Source of the DNA: Micromonospora sp. WMMD1155 | GTDB taxonomy: Bacteria > Actinomycetota > Actinomycetes > Mycobacteriales > Micromonosporaceae | DNA length: 64,000 nt | NCBI RefSeq assembly: GCF_029581275.1 | Contig: NZ_CP120742.1 | Span: 5,394,501 to 5,458,500, forward strand | Reading direction: 5' to 3' | Shown here: piece after piece, positions 8,957 to 18,497 of the stretch | Layout of the letters: each line of letters starts with the position of its first letter | Position numbering within the stretch: the first letter of the stretch is position 1 | Made by a program: the position numbers and the translations under genes | Notes under the pieces: generated by a model | What the model was told of the DNA's origin: nothing | Databases searched by the model: none | Seen by the model: the letters and a program-made list of their open reading frames with translations, nothing else

Positions 8957-10023
8957 CAGGCCACCAGCTCTTCCGTGCTCACGTCGTAGACCACCGGGGT
9001 GCCGCCGGTGTGCCGTAGTCCGACCGATGCGTCAGCGGTGAACCGGACCGTCGGTGGCATCCGAACCCGAAGGTCGCGCCCGCCGCCGTGGTCGACCACA
9101 TAGATGATCTCGTCGCCCAGCCACTCCGCCGAGACCACCCGGGCAGCGACCGAGCGCTCCGCCCCGGGTGCGGTGACCTCCAGCGACTCCGGCCGGACGC
9201 CCGCCACCAGGCGGCGGTCGCGCGAAAGGCCCGGCGGCGGGGTGAGGACCAGCCCGCCCTGCCCCCGCAGCTTCCCGTCGGCCACCTCGACGTCGATGAG
9301 GTTCATCGGCGGGGAGCCGATGAACGCGGCGCAGAAGAGGCTCGCCGGGCGGTCGTAGACCTCCAGCGGGGTGCCGATCTGCTCGACGCGGCCCTTGTTG
9401 AGGATGGCGATCCGGTGACCGAGCGACATCGCCTCGATCTGGTCGTGGGTGACGTAGACCATCGTCGCCCCCAACTCTCCCTGCAGGTGCTTGATCTCGG
9501 TGCGCATGTCCGCCCTCAGCTCCGCGTCCAGGTTGGTGAGGGGTTCGTCCATCAGGAATGCGCGGGGTCGTCGCACCAGGGCGCGAGCGAGCGCGACGCG
9601 CTGCTGCTCCCCGCCGGAGAGTTGGCGCGGTCGCCGGTCCAGCAGCGGACCGAGCCGCATCAGCCGGGCGGCCTCGGCGACCCGCTCCTGCACCTCCGCC
9701 TTGGGCAGTCCCTCGGCCCGCAGCGGGAACGCCAGGTTGTCGCGGGTCTTCAGGTGCGGGTAGAGGGCGTAGAACTGGAACACCATGGCGATGTCGCGCT
9801 CGGCGGGCGGCAGGTCGTTGACCAGCGTGTCACCGATGCGGATGTCGCCCGACGTCTGCCGCTCCAGGCCGGCGATGGCCCGCAGGGTGGTCGTCTTGCC
9901 GCACCCGGAGGGGCCGAGCATCACGAACAGCTCGCCGTCGCCGATGGACAGGTCCACGTGCTCGACCGCGACCGTCCCGTCCGGGTAGCGCTTGTGCAGC
10001 GCGGTCACCTCGATGCCCGCCAT
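8956..10023 (-). CDS. ABC importer ATP-binding protein (MalK/UgpC type), canonical
   Basis: The 355-residue protein has Walker A ([10 protein letters not shown]), LSGGEQQR signature, Walker B ([13 protein letters not shown]) and an intact H-loop ([11 protein letters not shown]), plus a C-terminal TOBE domain. It starts at ATG 10023, overlapping the permease stop by one base (TGATG). Most actinobacterial sugar importers borrow a shared MsiK ATPase; here two dedicated ATPases are encoded with two permeases and one binding protein. A similar arrangement of two ATPases occurs in the rhizobial glycerol importer GlpSTPQV, so a polyol substrate is possible (inference). Confidence 0.93.
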   Translation of the reverse strand: MAGIEVTALHKRYPDGTVAVEHVDLSIGDGELFVMLGPSGCGKTTTLRAIAGLERQTSGDIRIGDTLVNDLPPAERDIAMVFQFYALYPHLKTRDNLAFPLRAEGLPKAEVQERVAEAARLMRLGPLLDRRPRQLSGGEQQRVALARALVRRPRAFLMDEPLTNLDAELRADMRTEIKHLQGELGATMVYVTHDQIEAMSLGHRIAILNKGRVEQIGTPLEVYDRPASLFCAAFIGSPPMNLIDVEVADGKLRGQGGLVLTPPPGLSRDRRLVAGVRPESLEVTAPGAERSVAARVVSAEWLGDEIIYVVDHGGGRDLRVRMPPTVRFTADASVGLRHTGGTPVVYDVSTEELVA

Positions 10024-10934
10024 CAGCGTCGCACCGCCCCGAGCGTCACACCGGCGATGAGGTGTTTGCGGACCAGATAGGCGAAGACGAGCACCGGCAG
10101 GGCGAACACCACGGAGGCGGCGGCGACGAGGCCCCAGTCCGTGGTGGTGCCCCCGATGAGCCCGGCGATGGCGGGTGGCGCCGTCCGCACGCCGTCGCTT
10201 GAGGTGAGGAAGATGGCGAACACGAACTCGTTCCACGAGAAGATGAGGGCGAACACCGCCGTCGCGGCGATGCCGGGCACGAGCAGGGGAAGGGTGAACC
10301 GCCAGAACGCCTGGAGGCGGGTGTAGCCGTCGAGCATGGCGGCGTCCTCGTACTCCGCGGGCACCTCGTCGACGAAGCCCTTCATCATCCAGATCGTGAA
10401 CGGGACGTTGAACGCGGCGTAGATGAGGATCAGGCCGAGTTTGCTGTCGATGAGCCCGACCTGGCGGTACATCAGGAAGATCGGGATCACCACCACCACG
10501 GGCGGCATGAAGCGGGTGGAGAGGATGAAGAACAACTGGTCCTTCTTGGCCTTCACGGCGAAGCGTGAGTAGGCCCAGGCCGCCGGGACGCCCAGGACGG
10601 TGGCCAACACCGTGGAGACCCCGGCGACCACGGCGGAGTTGAGGAACGCGACGGAAAGCGCCGAGCGACCGCCGCCGGGTGCGACGAACACGTCCTTGAA
10701 ATGCTCGAGGGTGACCGTGAAGCCGAAGAACTTGGCGGGGATGGCGTAGACGTCCCGGTTCTCCTTGATGGACGTCTCGATCATCCACAGCACCGGAAAG
10801 AGCATCACCACCGCCAGCAGGACCAGCAGCGCGACCTCCACCCCGGAGCGGCCCCGGCCGCCCAGGCGGCGTGCGGGGGGCGTGTGGTCCCGGGTAGGAC
10901 CTGTGGACACGGCCTCGTCGACGGAGACGGCCAT
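10023..10934 (-). CDS. Carbohydrate ABC transporter permease (MalG-like)
   Basis: The 303-residue protein has about six membrane segments beginning at VEVALLVLLAVVMLFPVLWM. The cytoplasmic EAA loop that docks to the ATPase reads EYEDAAMLDGYTRLQAFWRF near residue 210. It ends in the membrane-proximal RKHLIAGVTLGAVRR tail typical of MalG/UgpE permeases. ATG at 10934 overlaps the stop of the first permease (TGATG). It forms the inner-membrane channel with that permease. Confidence 0.93.
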   Translation of the reverse strand: MAVSVDEAVSTGPTRDHTPPARRLGGRGRSGVEVALLVLLAVVMLFPVLWMIETSIKENRDVYAIPAKFFGFTVTLEHFKDVFVAPGGGRSALSVAFLNSAVVAGVSTVLATVLGVPAAWAYSRFAVKAKKDQLFFILSTRFMPPVVVVIPIFLMYRQVGLIDSKLGLILIYAAFNVPFTIWMMKGFVDEVPAEYEDAAMLDGYTRLQAFWRFTLPLLVPGIAATAVFALIFSWNEFVFAIFLTSSDGVRTAPPAIAGLIGGTTTDWGLVAAASVVFALPVLVFAYLVRKHLIAGVTLGAVRR

Positions 10935-11884
10935 CAGCCCTCCTTGAGCTTGTTCAGGTAGCGCAGGTAGAGCTGCGTGAGGACGATGACGACGAGGATC
11001 ATGAGGATTCCGTACGCCGAGGCGGTACCGGTGTTGAAGCCCAGGAACGCGACCTTGTAGACGTGGAACGACAACGTCTCGGTGGAGACACCCGGGCCGC
11101 CGTTGGTCAGGATGTAGACGAGGTCGAACAACCGGAAGGCCTCGATGCCCCGGAACATCACGGCGATGAGGAGCAGCGGCCACACCAGCGGAAGGGTGAT
11201 CGTGCGGAACTTGAACCACTCCGACGCCCGGTCGATCGAGGCGGCCTCGTACAGGTACTTGGGCACCGCACTGAGGCCGGCCAGCGCGATGAGCATGATG
11301 AACGGCGTCCACTGCCAGGTGTCGACCACGATCAGGGACACCAACGCCGTCCGCTGCCGGGTGAGCCACTCCACCTGGCCCAGGCCGAGCGAGCCGAGCA
11401 TGCTGTTGACCACGCCGAACTGCGCGTCGAGCATGAAGCGCCAGAACAGCCCGACCACGACCGGCGACAGCATCATCGGAATGAGGAAGAGCGTGGTCAA
11501 CACTCCGCGCCCGTGCGTCCGCCGGGAGATCAGGTAGGCGATGGTGAAGCCGAGCACGGTCTGCAGGCCGACCGCGCCGATCACGTAGATCAGCGTCGTC
11601 AGGGCCCGCTGGTGGACCTGCGCCGACGTCAGGATGGCGGTGTAGTTCCCGAACCCGATGAACTCGGCGGGCCCGCCACGGGTGGCCGAGTAGTCGGTGA
11701 AGGACAGGTACAGCGACCACAGCAGCGGGAACACCGACATGCCGAGCAACAGCAGCAGTGCGGGGGAGATGAAGAGCACGGCGAGCCAGCGGTCACTCAG
11801 CCGCAGGGACCGACCCGGCGCGGGTGACGTCGCCGACGCCACCCGCCCGAGCTGATCGGTTTCCACAGGTACGGGGTCTTTCAC
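10934..11884 (-). CDS. Sugar ABC transporter permease (MalF-like)
   Basis: The 316-residue protein starts at GTG 11884, which overlaps the stop of the solute-binding protein gene (GTGA). A cytoplasmic N-terminus precedes six membrane helices, the first reading WLAVLFISPALLLLLGMSVF. The EAA loop (YLYEAASIDRASEWFKFR) is near residue 225. It should pair with the MalG-like permease to form the translocation pore of the importer. Confidence 0.93.
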   Translation of the reverse strand: MKDPVPVETDQLGRVASATSPAPGRSLRLSDRWLAVLFISPALLLLLGMSVFPLLWSLYLSFTDYSATRGGPAEFIGFGNYTAILTSAQVHQRALTTLIYVIGAVGLQTVLGFTIAYLISRRTHGRGVLTTLFLIPMMLSPVVVGLFWRFMLDAQFGVVNSMLGSLGLGQVEWLTRQRTALVSLIVVDTWQWTPFIMLIALAGLSAVPKYLYEAASIDRASEWFKFRTITLPLVWPLLLIAVMFRGIEAFRLFDLVYILTNGGPGVSTETLSFHVYKVAFLGFNTGTASAYGILMILVVIVLTQLYLRYLNKLKEG

Positions 11885-13314
11885 AGCCCGCCGCCACCCT
11901 TGCGGTTGCTGGAGTCGAGCACCGCCTGCTGCTCCTTGGCGATGTCGTCGAGCGCTTCCTTCGGCTTCTTCGCGCCGTTGAGAGCCGCGTTGACGTTGGT
12001 GTTCTCGATGTCGACCAGACGCGCGTACTCGGGCACGTTCCACATGTCCCGCATCCGGGGCACCGAGTCGGCGTACACCTTGTTGAACGGCCCGGCGTTG
12101 AGGAACTCGGGTGACTGGATCGCGTCCGTACGCGACGGCACCCCACCGGCCGCGGCCCACTTCTTCTGGATGTCGGCCTGCTCGAACCACTTCATGAAGT
12201 TGAGGGCCTCGGCCTGGTTCGCGCTGGCGGAGTAGGCCGACACGTGCATTCCCATGCCGCCGAGCGGGACCAGGTTCGTCTTCTGGCTCGGCAGGGTGGC
12301 GAAGCCCAGCTTGTCGAGGATCTGCTCCCGGGTGGTGCCGAGCGTCGACTGCTTCGGATCGAGCAGACCGCCGCTCGCGGCGATCCAGTTGAACGCGATG
12401 CACGCCTTGCCCTGGGCGACCGCCGCGTTCACCTCGTCGATGAACCAGTTGCCGGAGCCCTTGGCGGTCAGCGGCTTCATCTTGTTGACCAGGACGTCCA
12501 TCGCCTCCTGGCCGGCGGCGTCGTTGAGAACGCCGTCGATCTTGCGCGTCTTGGCGTCCCAGAGGTTGCCGCCGTAGACGCCGTTGACCGTGTTGTAGGT
12601 GACGGCCGCGGCGTCGGAGCCGTTGGCCTGGTGGAAGGCCAGGCCGCTGACGCCGGGGTTGTCCGTCTGGCACTTCGCGGCGACTGAGATCATCTCGTCC
12701 CAGGTCTGCGGTGGCTTGTCGCCGATCAGGTCCTTGCGGTAGATCATCGTCCAGGTGTCGCCGAGCAGCGGCAGCCCGTACAGGCTGGCGTTCTCGTCGC
12801 GCTTGCCGGTCTCCGCCTGCGGGAACTGGCCGTAGGCCGCCAGGAGGTACGGGTCGTAGGCGGCGACCTCGATGTTGCTCTTGACGAAGTCGGTGAGGTC
12901 GAGGATGTTGCCGTTCGTCACCGCTTCGCCGATGTGCTGCGAGTCCAGGATCGCGATGTCGAAGTCGGTCTTGCGCGCGGCGAACTGGGTGAACATCGCG
13001 TCGTGCCAGTTCGCGTTCGGCACGGTGTTGACCTTGATGGTGGTGTTCGGCCGCTCCTTCTTGTACTCCGCGTTCGCGAAGTCCTCCAGCGCCTTGGCGG
13101 GCGGCCAGTCGAACCAGATGAAGCTGAGGGTCAGCGGGTCCTTGGTGAGCTCCGGGACGGTCGCCGGTGCCTTCGGGGCGCTGGCCTTCCCGCCGTCGTC
13201 CTTGCTGTCGCCACACGCGGTCACGGTCGTGGCCACCAGCAGCATGGCTGCCGTCGCGAGTTGGACCTTTCGACCGCGAAGGGATGTCCGTCCTGTTCGC
13301 TTCAGATATCGCAT
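11881..13314 (-). CDS. Extracellular solute-binding lipoprotein of a carbohydrate-type ABC importer
   Basis: The 477-residue product has a basic N-terminus, a hydrophobic stretch and the lipobox VTAC followed by Gly-Asp, so it is a membrane-anchored lipoprotein. The mature part is a type 1 periplasmic-binding fold with a ligand-binding region around GLPLLGDTWTMIYRKDL. The ATG at 13314 is preferred over TTG at 13320 because AAGGCAGG then sits at the right spacing. It heads a five-gene importer cluster whose genes overlap by 1-4 bases, transcribed divergently from the GntR regulator, its probable controller. The ligand is unknown; the downstream dehydrogenases suggest an alcohol or polyol. Confidence 0.92.
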   Translation of the reverse strand: MRYLKRTGRTSLRGRKVQLATAAMLLVATTVTACGDSKDDGGKASAPKAPATVPELTKDPLTLSFIWFDWPPAKALEDFANAEYKKERPNTTIKVNTVPNANWHDAMFTQFAARKTDFDIAILDSQHIGEAVTNGNILDLTDFVKSNIEVAAYDPYLLAAYGQFPQAETGKRDENASLYGLPLLGDTWTMIYRKDLIGDKPPQTWDEMISVAAKCQTDNPGVSGLAFHQANGSDAAAVTYNTVNGVYGGNLWDAKTRKIDGVLNDAAGQEAMDVLVNKMKPLTAKGSGNWFIDEVNAAVAQGKACIAFNWIAASGGLLDPKQSTLGTTREQILDKLGFATLPSQKTNLVPLGGMGMHVSAYSASANQAEALNFMKWFEQADIQKKWAAAGGVPSRTDAIQSPEFLNAGPFNKVYADSVPRMRDMWNVPEYARLVDIENTNVNAALNGAKKPKEALDDIAKEQQAVLDSSNRKGGGGL

Positions 13315-13699
13315 CGTCAAGCCTGCCTTCTGGGTTCGGACTTCTAGGCCTCGCTATGTGCTTCGCCGAGCAGTTGCTGGTTGTTCGGGTGTGCCGCCGG
13401 GCCGGCGCGGGAATGACCCGCGCAGCGGCGTCACGGGTGCGCCGCGATGTGCCGGGTCCTCCCGCTGCCGGGAAGACCCGTGGTCCCCGCTGCCAGGTGC
13501 GGGACCGAGCAGCGTGTCGAGCATGATCATGGAGCTGCACGTGATCGAAGTGGGGCGATGGCGGGAGCTTCCGCGATGGTGCAGGATGGCGGACGCCGGT
13601 CGCTTTTCCTATACGATCCGGTGGGGGCGTCAGCATGTCGCAGTGTGGTGACTGATGTCAACAGGTTCCCGAAGGCGTAAGAGAGGACCTCAGGTCTCA
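13315..13699. other. Divergent intergenic region between importer and GntR regulator
   Basis: No gene is visible in these 385 bases. They must hold the promoters of the importer operon (minus) and the regulator (plus). Structures seen: an imperfect hairpin at 13454-13479 (arms GGGTCCTCCCG / CGGGAAGACCC) and the palindrome CATGATCATG at 13522-13531. A TATACGAT stretch at 13610-13617 could be a -10 element on either strand. None is decisive. Confidence 0.5.
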
Positions 13700-14443
13700 A
13701 TGGACGACGAAGCGATGACCCCGCGGGGCCGGAGGGCCGTGACGAACGGGACGTCGCCGGCGAGAGCCGGCGGCCGGCTTGCCGACGAGGTGTACGACAC
13801 GCTGCTCGGACAGCTGATGTCGCTACGGATCGAACCGGGCTCCCGCGTCACGATCGACGTCCTGGCGCGAGAGCTCGGGGTCTCGCAGACGCCGATCCGG
13901 GACGCCCTGAACCGCATGGAGGCCGAGGGTCTGGTCGTGCGTGTGCCGCACGCCGGCTACCGCATCCCTCCCCAGATCACCCGGCACCGGTTCGAGGACA
14001 TGCTCGAGGTCCGCCTGCTCCTCGAACCGGCAGCGGCACGCCGATCCGCCGAACGCGCATCCGTCGAGCAGGTGGCCGGTCTGCGGCGGATGCTGGAGGA
14101 GATGGCGGAGTTGGAGGGGGGCAGCGGGCCCGCGGCGTACGGTGCCTTCGGGCTGCGCGACGCCGCTTTCCACGATCTCGTCGCCCTGAGCGCGGAGAAC
14201 CAGGTCATCCGGGAGGCGCTCGCGCGCCTGCACAGCCACGTGCACCTCTTCCGGCTGCACCACGACACCCAGGTCACCCACCTGGCCATGGCCGAGCACG
14301 AGGACGTGGTGGCGGCGATCGCCGCGCGTGACCCCGACGCCGCCGCCTACGCGATGCGCCGGCACATCCTGCGCTCCGGCGAACGTTTCCGCCGATTGTT
14401 CGATGAGGTCACCGAGGTGAATGGAGTGGCGGTAGAGGCTTGA
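13700..14443 (+). CDS. GntR/FadR-family transcriptional regulator
   Basis: The protein has an N-terminal winged helix-turn-helix beginning LADEVYDTLLGQLMSLRIEPGS, with the recognition helix in LGVSQTPIRDALNRME, and a C-terminal FCD ligand-binding domain (about 100-235) with the metal- or acid-binding helix pattern (DAAFHDLVAL...HLAMAEHEDVV). FadR-type regulators usually bind a carboxylate effector. The start is uncertain: ATG 13700 was chosen, ATG 13655 and GTG 13739 are alternatives. It is divergent from the importer and upstream of the PfpI and hydrolase genes, and probably controls both sides. Confidence 0.9.
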   Translation: MDDEAMTPRGRRAVTNGTSPARAGGRLADEVYDTLLGQLMSLRIEPGSRVTIDVLARELGVSQTPIRDALNRMEAEGLVVRVPHAGYRIPPQITRHRFEDMLEVRLLLEPAAARRSAERASVEQVAGLRRMLEEMAELEGGSGPAAYGAFGLRDAAFHDLVALSAENQVIREALARLHSHVHLFRLHHDTQVTHLAMAEHEDVVAAIAARDPDAAAYAMRRHILRSGERFRRLFDEVTEVNGVAVEA

Positions 14444-14479
14444 CGGGTCGGCCGGGTCGAGCGATGCTAACGCGATCGG

Positions 14480-14498
14480 ATCAGATCGGATCTGATCG
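14480..14498. promoter_or_regulatory. 19-bp perfect palindrome, candidate GntR operator
   Basis: GATCAGATC-G-GATCTGATC is a perfect palindrome in the 91-base gap between the GntR gene and the PfpI gene, 37 bases before the GTG start. Its symmetry and place suggest binding by the adjacent regulator (inference). Confidence 0.5.
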
Positions 14499-14534
14499 AA
14501 TCCTCCCACCCGTCCCAGATGCGAGGAGAAGCAG

Positions 14535-15104
14535 GTGCCCAGAGCGCTGCTCCTGACCGGCGACGCCGCCGAAGAACTCGACACCATGTATCCCTACTAC
14601 CGCGTGCAGGAGGGCGGCTGGGACGTCGACGTCTCGTCCCGGACGATGCGTGACGTGCAACTGGTCATCCACGAGTTCGACCCCAACTCCGACGCCTACG
14701 TGGAGAAGAACGGCCGGAAGCTGCCGGTCGACGTGCCCTGGGCCGACGTCGACGTCGAACGCTACGACGCCCTGATCATCCCCGGCGGACGTGCTCCGGA
14801 GTGGATTCGGGTCGACGCCGACGTCAGGCGCATCACCGAGCACTTCTTCGCGCGCAACCTCCCCATCGCGCTGGTGTGCCACGGCGCGCAGGTGCCGGCG
14901 GTCTACGGGCTGCTCAAGGGCCGGAAGACGGCGTGCTTCCCGCCCATCACCGGTGACATGGAGAACGCGGGCGCGACGGTCATCGACGCTCCCGACGTCG
15001 TGGACGGCAACCTCGTCTCCTGCCGGGGCTGGCCCGACATGCCGCAGTTCGGCCGGGCGATGATGGAGGTCTTCTCGAAGTCCGTCAGTCCCGCATCGGC
15101 ATGA
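14535..15104 (+). CDS. DJ-1/PfpI family protein
   Basis: This 189-residue class I glutamine-amidotransferase-like protein has the family's nucleophile elbow in LPIALVCHGAQVPAVYGLL, with Cys in CHG, and the IIPGGRAPEW loop that supplies the conserved Gly-rich turn. PfpI/DJ-1 proteins act as proteases, glyoxalase III or chaperones, and deglycase activity has been claimed. GTG at 14535 follows GAGGAG. It is upstream of the alpha/beta hydrolase in the same direction. Aldehyde-detoxifying activity would fit the neighbouring dehydrogenases (inference). Confidence 0.9.
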   Translation: MPRALLLTGDAAEELDTMYPYYRVQEGGWDVDVSSRTMRDVQLVIHEFDPNSDAYVEKNGRKLPVDVPWADVDVERYDALIIPGGRAPEWIRVDADVRRITEHFFARNLPIALVCHGAQVPAVYGLLKGRKTACFPPITGDMENAGATVIDAPDVVDGNLVSCRGWPDMPQFGRAMMEVFSKSVSPASA

Positions 15105-15123
15105 GCGCAGCTGGTCTGCCCCG

Positions 15124-15945
15124 GTGACGACACGTCGGACCGTCGTGGTCGACGGTTCCCCCGTCCACGTCCTGGAGTGCGGCACCGGGCCGGCGGTGCT
15201 GATGCTGCACGGCTCCGGACCCGGCACGACCGGGTCCGGAGCCTGGGCGGCGACCGCGCAGGCGCTCGGCCCGTCCTGGCGCCTGGTGGCTCCCGACCAG
15301 GCGGGGTTCGGCCGCACACCGGTCCCGGCGGGCTCCAGGGGTGGGCTACGGCTGTGGACGGAGCAGGCCGCCGGCCTGATGGACGCCCTCGGTGTGCAGC
15401 GCTACGCCGTGGTGGGTCACTCGATGGGCGGTGCCGTCGCGCTGGCGTTGGCCGCGGCGCGCCCCCAGCAGGTCACCCGTGTCGTGGCGGTCTCCACGAT
15501 GGGCGCCCCCGGGGCACCGCTCTCCGCCGACCTCGACGCGATCTGGGCCGCCCCCGCCGGCCCGCTCGGGGCACGAGACATGCTGAGTCGCCTCGTCCTC
15601 GACCAGGCGCTCGTCACCGATGCGGCCGTCGACGCCCGGGCGACCGCGATGCGAGCGGGGGAGGCCGCGTTCGCCTCGTTGTTCCCGCCGCCCCGGACCC
15701 GTTGGAACGACGACCTCACCCTCTCGGCGCGGACGCTGGCCGCGATCCGCGCGCCCGTGCTGCTCGTGCACGGCGCCCAGGACCGAGTCACCCCGCTCGG
15801 GACGGCAGCCCAGCCCCTGCTGGAGCACCTGGCCGACGTCCGTCTGCACGTGTTCGGCCGATGCGGGCACGTGCCGGCGATCGAGCACCCGCACGAGTTC
15901 CGGCACCTGCTGTCGTGCTTCCTCGACCGGGGCCGGGGTCACTGA
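15124..15945 (+). CDS. Alpha/beta hydrolase, meta-cleavage-product-hydrolase-like
   Basis: The 273-residue protein starts at GTG 15124, 19 bp after the PfpI gene. It shows the oxyanion motif HGSGPGTTGSGAW, the strand PDQAGFGRTP, the nucleophile elbow GHSMGGAVAL, the acid in VHGAQDRVTPL and the catalytic His in GRCGHVPAIEHP. The HGSGPG form is common in hydrolases that cleave carbon-carbon bonds of vinylogous diketones (MhpC/HsaD group) but also in esterases. The substrate is unknown. A strong terminator follows at 16008-16051. Confidence 0.9.
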   Translation: MTTRRTVVVDGSPVHVLECGTGPAVLMLHGSGPGTTGSGAWAATAQALGPSWRLVAPDQAGFGRTPVPAGSRGGLRLWTEQAAGLMDALGVQRYAVVGHSMGGAVALALAAARPQQVTRVVAVSTMGAPGAPLSADLDAIWAAPAGPLGARDMLSRLVLDQALVTDAAVDARATAMRAGEAAFASLFPPPRTRWNDDLTLSARTLAAIRAPVLLVHGAQDRVTPLGTAAQPLLEHLADVRLHVFGRCGHVPAIEHPHEFRHLLSCFLDRGRGH

Positions 15946-16007
15946 CCGTTGCGGCAGGTGCGCGGCCACGCGGAGGGGGCCTGCTTCCCGACCGCGAGCA
16001 CGTCGCA

Positions 16008-16051
16008 GGGTGGCCTGCCCTCCTCACCTGAGGAGGGAGGGCAGGCCACCC
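16008..16051 (+). terminator. Rho-independent-type terminator hairpin
   Basis: Two 15-base perfectly complementary arms (GGGTGGCCTGCCCTC at 16008-16022 and its complement at 16037-16051) enclose a 14-base loop, downstream of the alpha/beta hydrolase gene. The convergent RidA remnant follows. Confidence 0.75.
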
Positions 16052-16070
16052 GTTGGGGTCTTCGGTGCGG

Positions 16071-16223
16071 TCAGGAGCGGCCGACGACGGCGGTCACCCG
16101 GATCTCGACGCGCATCTTCGGCGCGGCCCGAGCCGCGACACCGATCATGGTCCAGATGGGGGACCGGTCACCCATCCGTCTGCGGAACTGCTCCACCGTG
16201 AGCTCGCCGTGCCCGCGCACGTG
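16071..16223 (-). pseudogene. Remnant of a RidA/YjgF-family gene (C-terminal part only)
   Basis: Reading leftward from about 16223 to the TGA at 16071-16073 gives a tail with RSPIWTMIGVAA and RVEIRVTAVV. This is the pattern of the last strands of RidA/YjgF proteins (conserved region ending 'vEie.iAv'). The N-terminal two thirds, including the substrate-binding Arg region, are missing, and the sequence runs into the 3' end of the oxidoreductase gene. RidA proteins deaminate reactive enamine or imine intermediates. I see no start codon with an RBS, so it is probably a decayed gene. Confidence 0.55.
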
Positions 16224-16267
16224 CGCTCGGTGCGGCGGCACGTGCTCGACCCCCACTCCCGGAACCG

Positions 16268-17359
16268 CTACTGGCGGGTGCCGGTTCGGGCGGCGCGCTC
16301 GACTGCGGCGACCAATCGGCTGTTGTGGGCGGCGTGCCCGAAGCCCGGGGTGTGGTGGGTGCCGTTGGCGATGTCGCGTGCCAGGCTGGCGTACACCTCG
16401 CCCACGTTGATGGAAGCGCCGTTCCAGATCTCCGCGGCGGTCGGGCCGGTGCCGGTGGCGACGGGACGGTCGGGCGCGGTGAAGTCGACGCTCGACGACA
16501 GCGTGAGGTCGCCGACCTGAACGCCCGCAGGGTGGTTGCCGGTCAGTCTCAGCCAGCCGTCCGAGCCGCGGACCTCCAGACTGAAAGCGGCGTCCGTCGG
16601 GGGTACGCCGGCCAGGATCTGCACCCCCACGCTGGGGCCCGACGAGGTCTTGACGATGGCGTCGAGGTGGTCCGGCACCTCCCGGGTGGTGACGGCGCCG
16701 GTGTCCACCAGCTTCACCTCCGGCCACAGGATCTCCGTGCGCGCGTCGATCTCGGTGATGTCGCCGAGGACAGCCTCGACCACGTCCAGGACGTGACCCG
16801 CCGCGATCGTCAGGAAGCCGGCGCCCGCCGCGGCCTTGTCGAAGTACTCGTACGCGCTCACCGACTCGGGGCCGTTCCCGAAGGTCGTCGCGGCTACTCG
16901 CGCCGACAACAGCCGCCCGAGGCGCCCGGCCTCGATGATCTCCGCCGCTCGGCGCACCGAGGGGTTGAGCCGGCCCTGGAGGCCGATCGCGGTGTGCAGC
17001 CCTCCGGCGGCTTCGGCCATCTCCTCGGTCTGCGCGACGCTGGCTCCCAGTGGTGACTCGGAATACACCGCCTTGTTCGCGGCGAGGGCTGGAAGCACGA
17101 GGTCGCGGTGGGCCGGGACCTTGACGGCCACGGTGACGAGGTCGATCGACGGATCGTTGATGAGGTCGAGCGGGTCGGCGTACCAGCGTTCCGCGCCGAA
17201 GGCTTTCGCGGCCGCGCGAGCACTCTCCTCGCGACGGGTTGCTACGGCGGCCAGGACGAACTGCGGCTGTGCTGCCAGCGCGGGGATGTGCGATGCGCCG
17301 GCCCAGCTCGCCTTCGTGTCCGCGCCGATGATGCCGACCCGAATCACCTTGTTCTGCAT
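16268..17359 (-). CDS. Gfo/Idh/MocA-family oxidoreductase, Gal80-like
   Basis: The 363-residue protein has an N-terminal Rossmann fold (IRVGIIGADTKASWAGASH) and the C-terminal alpha/beta domain of the family. The usual Glu-Lys-Pro motif after the fifth strand is replaced by SESPLG in VYSESPLGASV; the Lys normally contacts substrate or cofactor. Gal80-like members with a changed motif are often non-catalytic sensors or act on unusual sugars. The start was set at ATG 17359; a TTG at 17425 overlaps the upstream stop but adds a non-homologous tail. It probably forms a transcription unit with the upstream aldo/keto reductase. Confidence 0.85.
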   Translation of the reverse strand: MQNKVIRVGIIGADTKASWAGASHIPALAAQPQFVLAAVATRREESARAAAKAFGAERWYADPLDLINDPSIDLVTVAVKVPAHRDLVLPALAANKAVYSESPLGASVAQTEEMAEAAGGLHTAIGLQGRLNPSVRRAAEIIEAGRLGRLLSARVAATTFGNGPESVSAYEYFDKAAAGAGFLTIAAGHVLDVVEAVLGDITEIDARTEILWPEVKLVDTGAVTTREVPDHLDAIVKTSSGPSVGVQILAGVPPTDAAFSLEVRGSDGWLRLTGNHPAGVQVGDLTLSSSVDFTAPDRPVATGTGPTAAEIWNGASINVGEVYASLARDIANGTHHTPGFGHAAHNSRLVAAVERAARTGTRQ

Positions 17360-17421
17360 GACGTGCGGCTCCGTTCGATGAGGTGCGACCGGGACCGGCC
17401 GCTGCGTGGTGTTCTGCGTTC

Positions 17422-18393
<972 letters not shown>

Positions 18394-18456
18394 CAGGTGG
18401 TCCTTCCGTGGATCGGCGGCCGGTTCGTGCCGCCGAGGAGGCACGCTCAGGCAAAC

Positions 18457-18497
18457 TTGACGCTTCAAGTTCTACTCCCTTCAACTTGAAGCGTCAA
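18457..18497. promoter_or_regulatory. Paired MarR-type operators in a divergent promoter
   Basis: A perfect inverted repeat with 15-base arms (TTGACGCTTCAAGTT at 18457-18471, complement at 18483-18497) encloses 11 bases. Each arm is itself part of a near-palindrome (ACTTGA-cgct-TCAAGT), so two dimer sites are present. The right arm overlaps the -35 of the MarR gene. Confidence 0.75.

Noticed and set aside
13610..13617. TATACGAT as the -10 of the GntR or importer promoter
   Set aside because: No matching -35 at proper spacing was found on either strand, so I only mention it as a possibility.
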